A DNA stretch of 64,000 nucleotides from Kondoa malvinella (GCA_039545315.1 BCIM01000014.1:186001-250000), one strand, 5' to 3'; positions 23,132 through 34,971 are shown, counted from the stretch's first letter. The notes: generated by a model not told the origin, from the letters alone. Translations and numbers: made by a program.

Positions 23132-25986
23132 ATGTCGTTCTTTCGAAAAGCAGGATCAGAAACGTCCGACAGCGAGTCGTCCTCTGAAGAAGAGCTTCTC
23201 TCTGATTCTGGCGATGATTCCGGTCTCGAAAACAAGATTGCCAAAGCTCCAGCTGAAGGTGCTCCAGCTAAAAAGTCAAGGTTCGCTAAATCGTCAGGGG
23301 AAGAATCTTCTTCAGACGAAGATAGCGATGAGGAAGCGGATTCAGATGCAGATGCGAAAAAGGCTGGACCGAAAGTGTCGCGTTTCGCTAAAGGAGCTGC
23401 TAGTGAGACAGACAGTGATGATGAGGATGATGGCAAGCGAGTAGTCAAAAGTGCTAAAAGCAAAAGGGCGGAAGAATTGGAAGCTGGCGTGAGGAAAGTC
23501 GAGAATGCCGCAAAGATTGATGACTGGGTCACTGCCAACTCTGGTCAGTTGTGCACCCGATTATGCTCAGTTGAGAGCTTACTCCGTGGCCTTGGTTGAC
23601 AGAATTCGACAAAATCACCCGTCTCGTCGCTTCAAGCCCAGGCAATGTCCTAGCAATCGTCACCATCCCTTCGGCCTACATCAGGACCATCACCAATCTC
23701 GAGTCTTCCATCTCAGAGGCTGGTGCCAAAAAGAAGAAGCTCAATGCGACCCACAGCAAGGCTCTCAATGGAATGAAGCAAAAGATCAAAAAGGCTCAAA
23801 GAGAACATGAAGATTTGATCAAGCGATATGCTGAGGTCAGTGTCTCAAGCTGCCGTATAATACTTGTGTATTTACCACCATACCTTGGGCTGACAGGACC
23901 CTGAAGCATACGAGCGTGATGTCGAAGGCGCGGCAGCTCCCGTCGCAAAGGCACCAAAGGAGAAGAAGAAGAAGCCAGTCTCTGTCCTCATTTCCGAGCA
24001 GCCTGAAGAGGTCGACGAATTCACAACAGTCGGAAAGGGCGGCAAAGCCATCACTCTTAACGCCGATAATGTGCTCAAGACCCTTCAATCCGTTCTCGAA
24101 GCAAGAGGAAAGAAAGCCACTGATCGCGCAGAACAAGTGAAGATCCTCGAAAAGGTTCTTGCGATCGCCAGCACAACTTATGCTAGGATCAGAGTTCTTT
24201 TGGCGCTCATCAGCTCGCTCTTCGACCACAACACTAGCACACACAACTATCTTCCTCTCGATCAATGGGCAGGAGCTCGGACTCGCCTGGACGAACTCTT
24301 TGATCTACTCGATGCTGAACCAGCTTACATCGTTCAAGAGCAGACCGAAGAATATGACGAAACAGAAGAACGCGTGCCGAAAGAAGGGGAAACGCTCAAA
24401 GTTCGCGGAAGCATTCTCAGTCTGGTCGAGAGGCTTGATGATGAGTTTACGAGAAGCTTGAAGGACATTGACCCGCATGCAATTGAGTATGTTGAGCGGT
24501 TGAAGGATGAGAAGAAGGTCTACCAAAGCTTGGCCAGAGGTGGAGCGTATCTCGAGAGGATCAATCTGGCGGATAGCGTCAACAGAGTCGCGCTCAGGAG
24601 GCTTGAGCACGTTTACAACAAGGTGCGTGAGATGCATTGATTTCCAGGATGTACTGATTCTTGTTTGCGTATGTGCAGCCCGATGCCGTCATCACCGTTC
24701 TCGAAGGAGCGTTGCCAAACCTGTCATCCAACGTGTGGTCCTCACCGTCACCGAAAGAGCCAACTTCCGGTAACCTCGTTCGAGCACTCTGCAACCACCT
24801 GTACAAACCTACTTGCGATCCTCGTCTTCGTGCTCGCGCTATGCTCTGCCACATCTTCCACTACGCTCTCGACAACCAATTCTACCGCGCTCGCGACATG
24901 CTCTTAATGTCGCACGTTCACCATTCTGTTCAAGGCATGGATGTCGAGACTCAAATCTTGTACAACCGCGTCATCGCTCAGCTTGGTCTATCGGCTTTCC
25001 GTGCTGGTCTCATCGACGAGACTGAAAGTCTGCTGCGGGATCTATACTCCAACCCGACTCTTGTCCGCGAACGACTAGCGCAAGGTGTACAAAGACGTGG
25101 TCCAGACTATGCTCTGACACCTGAGCAAGAAAAGTTGGAGAAAGCCAGACAGCTACCTTTCCATCAGCACATCAACCTGGAATTGCTTGAATGCGCCTAC
25201 CTCGTCAGCTCGATGCTCATCGAAGTACCACAAATCGCGCTCGAGACATACGATGCGGAGCGCAAGCGCGATGTCAAATCGAGAATGTTCCGCAGACAGC
25301 TCGATTCCTTCGATAAGCAGATCTTTGCTGGTCCACCTGAAAACAAGAGAGAGCATGTTGTGCAGGCTGCCAAGGCACTTCAAGCCGGAGAGTGGAGAAA
25401 GAGCATTGAGCTGATCGAGGGCATCAAGATCTGGTCGCTTATGCCCGGGGAAAAGGAGGTCAAGAAGATGTTGGGCCGGTACGTGCAAGCATTCTCATTT
25501 ACCATATTTAGCTGACGTAGATATCCGTTCTACAGAAAAATACAAGAGGAAGCGCTCAAGACCTACCTATACTCTCACACCGCCTTTTACGACACCATCT
25601 CCCTTTCTTACCTTGCAGACACCTTTGAACTCTCAGCATCGACAGTCGCTGCCCTCGTCTCGGCTATGATCTGGAACGAGCAGCTCTCAGCATCGCTCGA
25701 CTCCAAATCAGAGATGCTTGTTCTACATCGCGAGACCAGAAGCCCGCTACAGCAAATGGCGATCGCCCTGGCTGACAAGATCGGCCAAATGCTTAACGAA
25801 AACGAACGCACTGCGAACGCCAAGATGGGCGACAATGAGCGGGAGCAGAGAGGCGACAGGCGAGACCAGCAGCAAGACGGTCAGCGCCGAGGCGAAAGGA
25901 GGACGCGAGGTACTGGAGGCCATCGCGGAGGCCGAGGTCGCGGGCAAGCGTTTACAGGGTCAATGGGAAGGGCGCTGAAGACATGA
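23132..25986 (+). CDS. NIP1: Translation initiation factor eIF3 subunit c
   Basis: Core subunit of the eIF3 complex that organises the 43S pre-initiation complex. The gene has five exons, with introns at 23544-23602, 23836-23897, 24622-24678 and about 25481-25535. The protein (about 860 residues) opens MSFFRKAGSETSDSESSSEE and has an acidic Ser/Glu/Asp-rich N-terminal region to about residue 130. Family blocks follow: KIDDWVTANSEFDKITRLV, the RIRVLLALISSLFDHN region, AMLCHIFHYALDNQFYRARD with LLMSHVHHSVQGMDVETQIL, and LPFHQHINLELLECAYLVSS. The PCI/winged-helix end is YLYSHTAFYDTISLSYLADT to SAMIWNEQLSASLDSKS. The tail is Arg/Gly-rich (RRTRGTGGHRGGRGRGQ), as in other fungal Nip1 proteins. Confidence 0.96.
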
Positions 25987-27997
25987 TATAGACTATGCAA
26001 TGTTATGCGTAAGACTACTTTATACTATGCTTCGATTTGACAGCTCGGCATCACTTGATATCCCTCTCTCGAAGCACCTTGCCTGTCCACATACACCTGC
26101 TATCTCATCAGATAACGCGGAATCGTGGCTGCTTTCGACGCACCGTTGACATTCATATGCTTGTTCTCATGAAGCGTACTACGTGTTCTGATCCTTTCTG
26201 TTACTGTCGCTCCCAAGTCTGCTGGAGTGACCATGACTGTTCGGCTCGTACGACGCTGTCTTTCGAACGACAAGATTGTTGCGGCCTTGATGGTACACCT
26301 GAAGGCTGATAGTCCGTGCGACTGTCAATACAAGAAAGCATGGCAGAATATTTACATACAAAGCCCGGTATGTTCAACAGCCAATGAGCGGATCACGGGC
26401 CAAGAACACTGGTGGACACAAGGTCTCTCGACACGAACATCCTGTTCCGCATTGCTGCCAAAGTAACTGCAGATGCTCAGCGATTTCAAGATAGAGACCG
26501 GCAAAAACGCACTGCGGGATTCCTGTACAGCCATTCACCTCTTATAGAACGTATCCACTCCTTTAGACTTCGGCTCGCAGACTGGTCGTTCTTCGATCTA
26601 GCGGCTCCACAGAGATCTACCCAGGCGTAGCCCAGAAGATGTTGGCATGAGGGAATGTATGTGCCACCTGGAGTTGAAGAGAATATATCATCGGCTTCGT
26701 ATAGCTTCATGAAACTGTATTGTCACAGATCAGGATGTCTTCAGCGAGTGTTTACGGAGACAGCTTACTGACTCGACTGAGGTCCCATTCGCCGCATTTT
26801 TCTCGACCACGGAGATCAAGGTCACCAAGCGCTCTAAGGACGGACCATATCAGCTAACAATCACTGTACGCTGGCCAGCTTTACTATAGTACATTAGCAC
26901 CTGTCTGCCAATGTCATTCACAGCTCGTCATACCATATGGACCGCTCACCATGCATCCCTTAAGCTGGTTCTCCGCACAGTGGCATGCCTGGAGGTCCAG
27001 CGTACATCCATGTAAAGCCTTTTCGCAGGCCGTCATATTTGCGGCCAGACTATTCTCTGCGGTCCTCATTCAGCAGCTTGCAATGTAGCCCAGTGGTTCA
27101 GCAGACCCGTAATGATGTCCATAACGACGATGCACTGTGCTTGTATCAATTGGTTGTAGCGAGCAGCCGTGAGCTGGCTCTGGTGTTATCCTCTTGACTT
27201 GTCGTGGTCTGATTGCAAAACACAAGATCAGCAGATCGGGATCCGAATTCCAACCAGAAATTTGATATCGATAACGCGCTATATAAGGAAGAGCACAGCC
27301 TTATGACGCAACATCTGCATAGTATGAATGGTCTTCCAGACTTGATCGATAGTAAACACGGAAGCGCACACGGATTCAAGCGCCAACTTGAAGAAAGTCG
27401 CAGGGAGCAGCAGAATAGGCTGAAGACAAAGGGATAAAGAAACAATCCAGACTTCTACTGACAGTGCCCAACAGAGCTCCGCAATAATGGCAGCTTAGGT
27501 ATTCCGCTCGGCGGGCCTATAGCTAGGCCTGCGTGTGTTCTCACGGTTGCGAACGAGTCGCGATCAAGTGCCCTGCGAGGATGGAGATGCATGACAGGTG
27601 ATGGCAGAACAGCTTAGCGTACTCGATATTTCGCATCTGGACCTTCAGGTATATAGCTTGTTCGTTCAGCTAGCCAGTCGAATCTCGCTTGATGTCTTGA
27701 TAAATAAGAAGGTTGGAATACCAATAGACACAAGTCGATGCGCTTCAAACTTTGAGTCCTTCAAAGGTGTGCAGAGAGTCGCAAGTAATTCCAAGTAATT
27801 CATGCAAAGTCATAGAAAGTCTCTTGCTGTAGCAGCGCGGGAGAGCTGTGGATAGAGGACAGCCGACTAGCGGTGCTCAATGGCTATTCGCTGTGGAGAA
27901 GATCGTTTGTGCGTCATGAGGGAGGTAGGTCAGCTTCCGGAAAAGATTGGCATTTGTGCGTTGTACTACAAGCGCTTGACAAGTATCTGTCAACCCT
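25987..27997. other. Unresolved stretch with possible reverse-strand exons
   Basis: About 2 kb with no recognised family. Reverse-strand stretches look partly coding: 26710-26486 begins MKLYEADDIFSSTPGGTYIP and continues with LLGYAWVDLCGAARSKND. An exon-like block at about 26848-26780 reads LGDLDLRGREKCGEWDLSRV and is followed by a gtaagc donor. A Cys-rich frame (MTACEKALHGCTLDLQACHC) lies near 27030-26950. They could form one multi-exon gene on the reverse strand, but I could not join them in frame. Forward frames (26227-26466, 27213-27437) begin without ATG and are not called. Confidence 0.3.
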
Positions 27998-28696
27998 TTA
28001 CATGGTCTGCACTTGCTTGCCAGAGGTAGCAGGAACTGAAATAGATCCGTCAGTTGCACCAAAGACGAGCTGAATGAGGACTTACTACCAGTCCAGCGGT
28101 CCTTGACAAACAGCTCGGTGCTACAACGTCGTGAGCCTTCCCTCGTATACCGAATTGTAGAGGCTTACCCAACGGGGATCTTTGCAAAGTCAGGGAAGTT
28201 GCCGGTTTGGATCTGTAGAGTAGCAGTCAGCCGCAAGTACCGAGCTGTCATAGATGACACGTACAGCTCTAGCATCTCCGAAAGCAACGCTATTGTGGCC
28301 TATTTGAACGCCGAGTCAGCAACGTCGTTGAAGACAGTGCAGCAGCCTTACCGATGGCAGAGCCGCACTTTGGGCAGAAGACCCTCTCTACGGTGTTGCC
28401 AGATGGAGCCTTAATGCCAAAGGTTGAGGTGTTGCCCTCAATGGTGACATCCGACTTCTTTGCCAGGACATTAGAGCTGAATGGAGCTCCGGAAGTTTGC
28501 TTGCTGTGGAAGCAGGTCAGATGGATCTAGCTGATACTGTATGTAGGACGCACCAGTCCGTGCAGTGACATAGGATCTGCTCATCAAACTTTTGAGCGAG
28601 AGTCTGAACGCAGATGATTAGCAAGTGCGTCAAGCCAGTAAGCAGCAGACGTACAACTTTGACAGAGCCGCAAAGGCAGGATCCTTTCATAGACAT
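27998..28696 (-). CDS. GFA / CENP-V family zinc protein
   Basis: Related to glutathione-dependent formaldehyde-activating enzyme (Gfa) and centromere protein V, small proteins with a Cys-coordinated zinc fold. Six exons join from the ATG at 28696: MSMKGSCLCGSVKV, then TLAQKFDEQILCHCTDC (split codon), KQTSGAPFSSNVLAKKSDVT to VERVFCPKCGSAIG, HNSVAFGDARA, IQTGNFPDFAKIPVGTELFV ending in KDRWTG, and IPATSGKQVQTM with the stop at 27998. The motifs G-S-C-x-C-G, C-H-C-x2-C, and F-C-x2-C-G are the expected metal ligands. Length about 125 residues fits the family. Many fungal members have no proven substrate, so formaldehyde detoxification should not be assumed. Confidence 0.85.
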
Positions 28697-28932
28697 GTTT
28701 AAATAGGTGATTTGTGGTGTAAGCGAGCTGTCCAAGAGCGCGAAAGCCCGTCAAGCCTTGGGCGACGGCTGCAAGGATCGTCCGAAAGAGTGGGGTCATA
28801 AGAGTCAAATCCGCCGGTAAGACCGACACAGACAGGCTCAGCCCGTTGATCTTAACAACCCGCAGTAACACACAGCTCTCGCGATAGTTCCTCGTGAGTC
28901 GGGCAGGGAGATTGAATAAAGCCTCGACATAG

Positions 28933-29478
28933 CTAGCTACATGCGATCACGAAGGCATAGGCTGATAACATGTCTGTACAAGAAGATCTTTCGATGAGCA
29001 GAACGGACAAGCAAGCGAGTATCGGTCCCACGGTAGGCCAAATGATCATCAAGGCACTCGGTGAACCCAAAAGTAGATGAACAGCATTGTAATCTCTGAG
29101 GCTTGATCGGGCCAAAGAAGAAGTCGGGCAGGCGGTAGCAAAGTAGCGGAAAGCACCCCTTCTCGCATGATGGCAACGCCAAGAAACGTAAAGACCGCGA
29201 GTCCATGAAAATAAGCTTATCACAAATTGAATTTTCGCCGGCATCAGACAGCCCGACAGGTGTGCATGATGAAGCAGGCATGAGCGTGCATTACGCAATG
29301 CATAGGAGTAGAGCTCGACCCGATAGCCTTTGAGATCAGAAACCGGCAACGCAGACAGAGGTTCAGTCGCAAAAGAGTAGAAGAAGAGCGACCCAAGAGA
29401 GTAGAGGCGCAAACGATATATGCATTGCTGTACACAGAGTAGCAGACTTACCAGCAACCAATCTTTACCGTGGATCAA
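28933..29478 (-). CDS. Possible small membrane protein
   Basis: A reverse-strand open frame of about 180 codons with hydrophobic segments (LRLYSLGSLFFYSFA, LLLGSPSALMIIWPTVGPIL and a Leu/Ile-rich C-terminus). It is Cys- and Arg-rich, ends at 28933, and its first codon is ATG-like only after MIHGKDWLL near 29478. A 24-nt gtaagt...cag segment within it (just after WLL) could be a very short intron that keeps the frame. No family is recognised. It could also be untranslated sequence around the GFA gene promoter. Confidence 0.25.
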   Translation of the reverse strand: MIHGKDWLLVSLLLCVQQCIYRLRLYSLGSLFFYSFATEPLSALPVSDLKGYRVELYSYALRNARSCLLHHAHLSGCLMPAKIQFVISLFSWTRGLYVSWRCHHARRGAFRYFATACPTSSLARSSLRDYNAVHLLLGSPSALMIIWPTVGPILACLSVLLIERSSCTDMLSAYAFVIACS

Positions 29479-29874
29479 GGCAAAATGATGTACAAAAGTG
29501 TCTGAAATCTAGCATACGGACCAGAGCATCGACAGAGCATACAGGCATTGAGGGGACAGATAGCGGGAGACAGACAAAGGAGAGAGAGGGTGAGTTGAAT
29601 TCGTAGATCGCTTATGTCATTACTGCTAGCGTAAAGTGGGATTTATCAGCAAGGAGAATATTTGAGACTGGCTGCTGCAGCGTTTGATACACGACAACGA
29701 CCTGCATAGTTGACTGTCAAGAACAAGAGAAGTCTCGAGAAGATCAGCTCGACTCGACTTAGCCGATCCGAGCAAGAGTCCCGGCCTTCAGTGGAAATTC
29801 GATTTGCACTGAAAACGGGAATCTCGTTGCTTGTTGGCTCCGCTCCAAACACAAACGCGGCTGAACACTCGTCA
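29479..29874. promoter_or_regulatory. Region upstream of the HMG gene
   Basis: About 400 bp. The reading frame of the HMG gene is open back to about 29710 without an ATG, so part of this may be 5' leader. A purine-rich run (gggagacagacaaaggagagagaggg, about 29568-29591) stands out. No other feature was seen. Confidence 0.4.
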
Positions 29875-31507
29875 ATGTCGGAAGCACTAGGCAGCTCGCT
29901 GCTCATGCTCTCGGCGGCCCAACAATATAATCAAGGTATTGGAGCGCTGACGGCAATTCACCAGCAGCAATCCCCTTCAGCGACGTCTCTGCCGTCCTTT
30001 GCGTCGATACTGCACCCGCCTGGAATTTCACAGCCGTCGTATTCTGATCAATCTCCCAATGCCAAAGCATCAGCTTCGACCTACCTGCCGCCTATCTCTT
30101 CATTTCAAGCGCCAAATTTCCCTCCTCTGGCAGACTTCTTGCGTCGACTCTCGCTGCTCCAATACTTGCCTGTCTTTTTAGAAGAAGGTTTCAATGAAGT
30201 CGCTGTGCTTTGCGATATCACAGAAGAGGACTTTGCTGCAATGAATGTCAAACGAGGGCACCGCCGAGTAAGCAGGCTTGCAAATAATGACCTGCGCTTG
30301 TTTGATCCCAAAATCAAACAGACTATACAAAGGGAGATTGCTTCAATGCGTGGAATAGACCGCGGACAGTCTTTGGAAGGCTCCGCAATTGGAGCGGGAG
30401 GCGAAGATGATCGATCATCCCGTAAGTTCCCCTGGTCCCTTTTCGCACTTGCAGGCTCATAGCTCATGGCAAAAGATACAGTCTCAGATCTTGGCCCGCC
30501 TATAGCAATGCTCAATGCTACCGATCAACAAGCGGAAAACAAATCTGCTCCAGCCGCGAACCAATCGATTGCGCAACCTCAAGCCAAGCGAAAATATCGC
30601 CGCCATCCGAAACCAGAGTAAGCATAGCACTATCAGACCGTGCTGCTGGTCTGACGCGTTTCGTTGGCAGTCCGAGTGCACCAGAGAAGCCGCCATCTGC
30701 TTACGTGACCTTTTCAAATGATGTTCGCGAAGACGTCAAAGACAAATCTTTTACCGAGATTGCTCGCATTGTGGGAGACAGATGGAAGCAACTAGACGAA
30801 CCGACCAAAGCGGTAAGTCTCTCGTCTAAATTTGCATCTTCACCGATGGTCTAAATTCCGTCCCTTTCGCAGACTTATGAGGGCAATGCTGCTCGTGCCA
30901 AGGAGGATTGGCTTATCAAAATGAACGAGTACAAGCGTACAGATGACTACGCAAAGTATGTTCTGTAAACCTAGACCCTAGAATGCTAATTAACCGGGAT
31001 TTTGCGATCAGGCACCAAGACTATGTCAAGGAATTTCGTACTCGTCACCCGAAAGAGAGCAAGAAGGGCAAATCACAGTCTACAACACCAATCAGTCTTA
31101 TTGGTACACCATCTCCATCTCCCATTGGCGGTGGCCCGGCTGCAAACACTCGCAAGCGTGTCGTTTCTTCGCCAAAATACTCTGCAGATGGACGAGCTTC
31201 CAGCGCAAGCGGAAGCAAGCGCATGCGGCATGAAAGCAGCTACAGCGGTGAGGACGACCACACTCCGTCTACCAGCTATGGCAGTCATCCAAGCACAAGC
31301 TATGAAGCGCCGCACAACCCATACCCTGCTTCAATGGGCGACCTGCCCCCTCGACCATTCCTCGCCAACGACATGCATCCATCCAGTATGCCAGAGCCGC
31401 CTCATCTACCTTCACGCTGGTCGCCCGCATCGCATCCATATCAAACTTCCAGCGCTCCGCCTTCTTTGCATCTGTCAAGCGACAGGTCAACACTTCCTCC
31501 CGGCTGA
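29875..31507 (+). CDS. SAM-domain plus HMG-box DNA-binding protein
   Basis: Nuclear, probably chromatin-associated or a transcription regulator. The start ATG is at 29875 (MSEALGSSLLMLSAAQQYNQ). A SAM-type helical domain lies at about residues 80-165: PLADFLRRLSLLQYLPVFLE, EVAVLCDITEEDFAAMNVKR, GHRRVSRLAN. After an intron and a low-complexity linker comes an HMG box: PSAPEKPPSAYVTFSNDVRE, FTEIARIVGDRWKQLDE, TYEGNAARAKEDWLIKMNEY. The canonical P-x-S-A-Y and W-x2-L positions are present. The tail is Ser/Pro/Lys-rich with basic patches (NTRKRVVSS, SKRMRHE) likely to act in nuclear import. At least four introns are present. The HMG box resembles the non-sequence-specific type more than MAT-type boxes. 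The domain order is clear; targets are unknown. Confidence 0.88.
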
Positions 31508-31759
31508 TCGCCTTAATCAACCTTTCATCTCACACTGTATTACCATGCACACACGCTCTTTCGACTTTTCCGTCTGTTTCTTTCGCTGTAACGGTTACCT
31601 GTTTGTGTTTTGTCAAGATTCAAGATAGAACTAAGGAGGGCATGGAATGTCTGATTCGTTCTGCTCGCATGTTAAATACCAGATCATTGATTTCGCGCAA
31701 AGACCAAAAGTTGTAACAATAAAGAAATTATTAATACATGCTAATTATGCTACACCTTC

Positions 31760-32235
31760 TTATCGCTCTGTTGCCATATTGGTTTCTCCTCTGAAGCGGA
31801 TGCCTGACAACAAAGCTTTAGCTCGTCGATGAGACTTGCGAAGGGATTGAAGGCTAACTTTGAGCTTCTCCAAGGCTTCGCTTTGTCTGCTCGTCACTCC
31901 TGTACGATCTGCTCGTGCAGCATCGACCTGGGACACGAGTGAGCAGGAGAGCTAGCAAGTCTACGAAGGGACTCAGTTCACCTTTCGTTTAAGATCGGGC
32001 GACAATCGCTGTATGCACATGCACGCCTCGTTAGCTGTGAGACACAGCAACAGAGACGCAGCGCATACGTTATAAAATTCTTCTTCGTTAGGTGTTGTAT
32101 AAGTCATGATGCCCCAGCCGAAAGCCATAACTGTTGGAATCAGACGACCGCTTCAGTCTCCACGGCCTTGTACTAGAGAAGAGAAGAGGACGAACTGGCA
32201 CCTGACCATAGACTTGCTCGTATCCACCGAGACAT
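31760..32235 (-). CDS. CBP4: Cbp4-like cytochrome bc1 assembly factor
   Basis: Small inner-membrane protein of the cytochrome b assembly route for complex III. Four exons join: MSRWIRA (32235-32214), then IMAFGWGIMTYTTPNEEEFY, a 27-nt exon RLSPDLKRK, and VDAARADRTGVTSRQSEALE to the stop at 31760, about 88 residues in all. The YTTP-x-EE-x-FY-x-RLSPDLK block matches the YTTP...LSPEL core of yeast Cbp4, and the charged tail with QSEAL is also similar. The membrane segment before YTTP is shorter than in yeast, so the N-terminal splice (from 32213 to about 32131) may have an alternative form. It is head to head with the histone methyltransferase gene, 42 bp between start codons. Confidence 0.72.
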
Positions 32236-32277
32236 TTTGTTACGCTGTTTGCGGAATAGAGCAACGTCGAAACAAAT

Positions 32278-34848
32278 ATGGGTGAGCAGCACTTTGAAGG
32301 GCGCAAGTGGCAGGACTGAAGACAAAGACCCGGTGGTAGTGACTCATATTCTCTCTGACTCGTCTGAAGATGAGCTGCCTCAAGCATCCACGTCTAAAGC
32401 CGCGTCAACTTTGGGCAAACGCAAGGCTTCGTCTCGTAGTAGCAGCAACAGCAGCAAGAACGCTTCACCAGCTGCGAACAGTACAAGTGCACCACCGCTA
32501 GTGACTGTGCCGAAACCTGCCTCAGACACCAACAAGCGTCGACGCATCATGTCGGTCGATAAGACTGGTCACGAGGACCTCCCTTCTGTCAAATCAAGCA
32601 AGAAGAAGGCTGTCCTTACAGACACACCTGAAGCTACACCCGAGCCTGTAGCATTCACGAGCAAGGTCTCTGCAGAAAAGTCACCTTCGAAACCTTTGCT
32701 AGCCGTTCCTAAACCAATACGGCCTAAAGCAAAGGCTACTCAGTCTAAAACCGGTGAAACGCTTCATGTTCGGACCTCTAAACCTTCACCTGCTCCTTCT
32801 GCCAAAGCGAAAGCGAGACCGAATGTATCAAGATTGCGAGAGCAAGAGAAGGAATTTCAATTACCTACGTTTACGGGAAGGAATTGGCGCGATAGGAAAC
32901 CTTATGAGGCTCCTCCTTCTCTAGCGAGTCTCTTGTCTTCGAGGTCGAATACACCTGTGGTCAGCAAAGCGCCGTCGAGGGAGAATAGTATCGTTCCGAA
33001 ACCGGCTGAAGTGATCGTTCAAGAACCGATGGATACGGATGAGACTGGCCAAGTGCTGGACAGTGAGGTGATTGATGTGGTTAGCAAAAAGGCGGGCGAG
33101 CCGAAAGTCATTACCAAAGCTGTCAAGAAACGCACAAACAAGGTCGATGTCAGCTGAATGATCTTCTGTGCTTTCGAGTCGCTGAAAGATATTCATCGGA
33201 CAGTCTAATCGATGGAGCCAAACTGGACCAGAACGAGAGGGTGAATTCGACAAGCACCTACAAAAGCACATGAACGCCTCTACTTTGGATCGAAAGGACA
33301 AGATGCGCGCTACCGTTTTCGAAGCCATGGTGTACGAGACGAATCTTCGTGAAGAACCTTTCGCACCACCTGTTACTGTCATACCTCACCCAGCTGAAAC
33401 CGCTCCCGAATTCAACTTTATCTATACCTCACGTGTCGTCTATCCGAAAAACGTCAATACCTTACAATCCCTGGGATGCACATGCACAGATGGTTGCAAA
33501 CCGGGAGATAGCTGTGCCTGCTACAGACGACAATGCGAAGAGAACGCAAAATATGATCACCCGCCTGGTTTTGCCTATGATTCGAAAGGTTTACTCAAAT
33601 TCAAGCATGATGAACCAATGGCTATTTGGGAATGTAATGATATGTGTGGGTGCCCGCCTGAATGTCAGAATCGCATCATGGGTAATGGACGGAAAGTGCC
33701 TATTGATTTGTATAGGACGCCACAGTGTGGTTGGGGTGCGAGGTTGGGCGAGTTGAAGAGGAGAGATCCGAACAAGGAGGGCAAAATTAAAGCTGGCACG
33801 TTTGTTGGTGTTTATAGTGGGGAGTTGGTCAGTACGAATGATGCAAAGAAAAGAGATCAGTGAGTTGTCGAGTATAAGCTAGTCTGTTGTTAACTTTTGC
33901 ATAGGCTCTATAACACCATCAACTTGTCTTACCTTTTCGATCTCGACTTCCGTTCCATCGGTAACAACCAACATCTGAAAGCCTTCGACGAAGAAGGGAT
34001 CGCTTTCATTGGCGCTTCCGACTCTAGACCAGCGCCTGCCGCCGAGGTCGTTCAAGCTCCAAGTGGGCTCACTATCACTCATGGAGATGATCCGACTGGC
34101 AAGACCTTGAATCTGGTTACTGCCACTGATCAGGAAAAGCAAGATGCTCTAAATGATTTCGAAGCATTGTTCGTGAGATCCTCTTTAGCTTTGACTAAAG
34201 CTAACACATGAGCCTTGACGGACAGCCACTCAGTCGACGCGTATCATTATGGTAACCATACTCGCTTTATGAATCATAGCTGTGTGAGTCGCGAGTAGGC
34301 ATGTCAGAGTAATTCTGATGCATACCGCTTGTTTCTCACAGCAACCCAATTGTATACTGCGATGCGGCTGTACGCCTGACTCTCTGCTGTGCTTTGATGA
34401 AGTGCTAATCGAGTGGTCGACTTATAGATGTCAACGAAGGCGACCCGACCAAACCTCTACTGGCCATCTTCACGGTTAAGACTGTACGCTCCTACGAGCC
34501 CCTCACCATATCCTACGCCGGTCAAATTGATCTTGAAGAAGACGAAGAGATTGAAGTGCTCAACATGCCCGTCGCTGCTGCTGTTGCTCGAGGGAAATCA
34601 AAGGGCAAAAAGCCAAAGAAGGAACCTAAAGTCATTGAGGATTCCAAGAGGACTTGCTTTTGTGGTGCTCCTAGATGTTCAGGCAGAATGTTTAGGGATG
34701 CCGATATGGTTCGTTTCGGGTTATTGACTACTTTCTCGCAAGCTGACGGTTTGAACAGAGTGACGAAGAAGAGACGAAAGCACCTGATGCAACTCTGCCT
34801 CCGATTCAGCCTCCTGTCATCGCTGCTCCTGTCACATCCGTTTCATGA
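32278..34848 (+). CDS. Histone H3 lysine-9 methyltransferase, Clr4/DIM-5/SUV39 type
   Basis: SET-domain enzyme expected to methylate H3K9 in heterochromatin. The start is inferred at 32278: exon 1 contributes only ATGG, followed by a 40-nt intron to MDKDPVVVTHILSDSSEDEL. Residues about 1-270 are Ser/Lys/Pro-rich with no chromodomain that I can see. The pre-SET zinc cluster has LGCTCTDGC...DSCACYRRQC...CNDMCGCPPECQNRI, nine Cys in the expected pattern. The SET domain runs from GWGARL and GTFVGVYSGELVS through YLFDLDF, then YHYGNHTRFMNHSCQPNC, to LTISYAGQ. The post-SET is CFCGAPRCSGRMF. The catalytic NHSCxPN and post-SET Cys are intact. A low-complexity insert of roughly 85 residues (RSIGNNQHLK... 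to ...LALTKA) splits the SET domain. Confidence 0.92.
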
Positions 34849-34971
34849 TGTACTGATGTAATGCAACAATGAAGAAATGCACCGAATGACTATGACTGAT
34901 GAATGATGCTACAATGCACTAATGAATACCTCCCAAATCCCTGTCGAAACGCTTTCCTCTTCTCTTCATCG

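Noticed and set aside
23044..23538. Reverse-strand Ser/Leu-rich frame of 164 codons
   Set aside because: It mirrors the acidic Ser/Glu/Asp-rich start of eIF3c; the composition is a shadow of that low-complexity region.
27085..27150. tRNA gene suggested by an A-box-like tagcccagtgg
   Set aside because: No B box of the form ggttcgantcc follows at the right distance, and no cloverleaf could be folded by eye.
27239..27250. ggatccgaattc, adjacent BamHI and EcoRI sites, as vector contamination
   Set aside because: The flanks do not look like a polylinker and continue as ordinary genomic sequence; a chance 12-mer is more likely.
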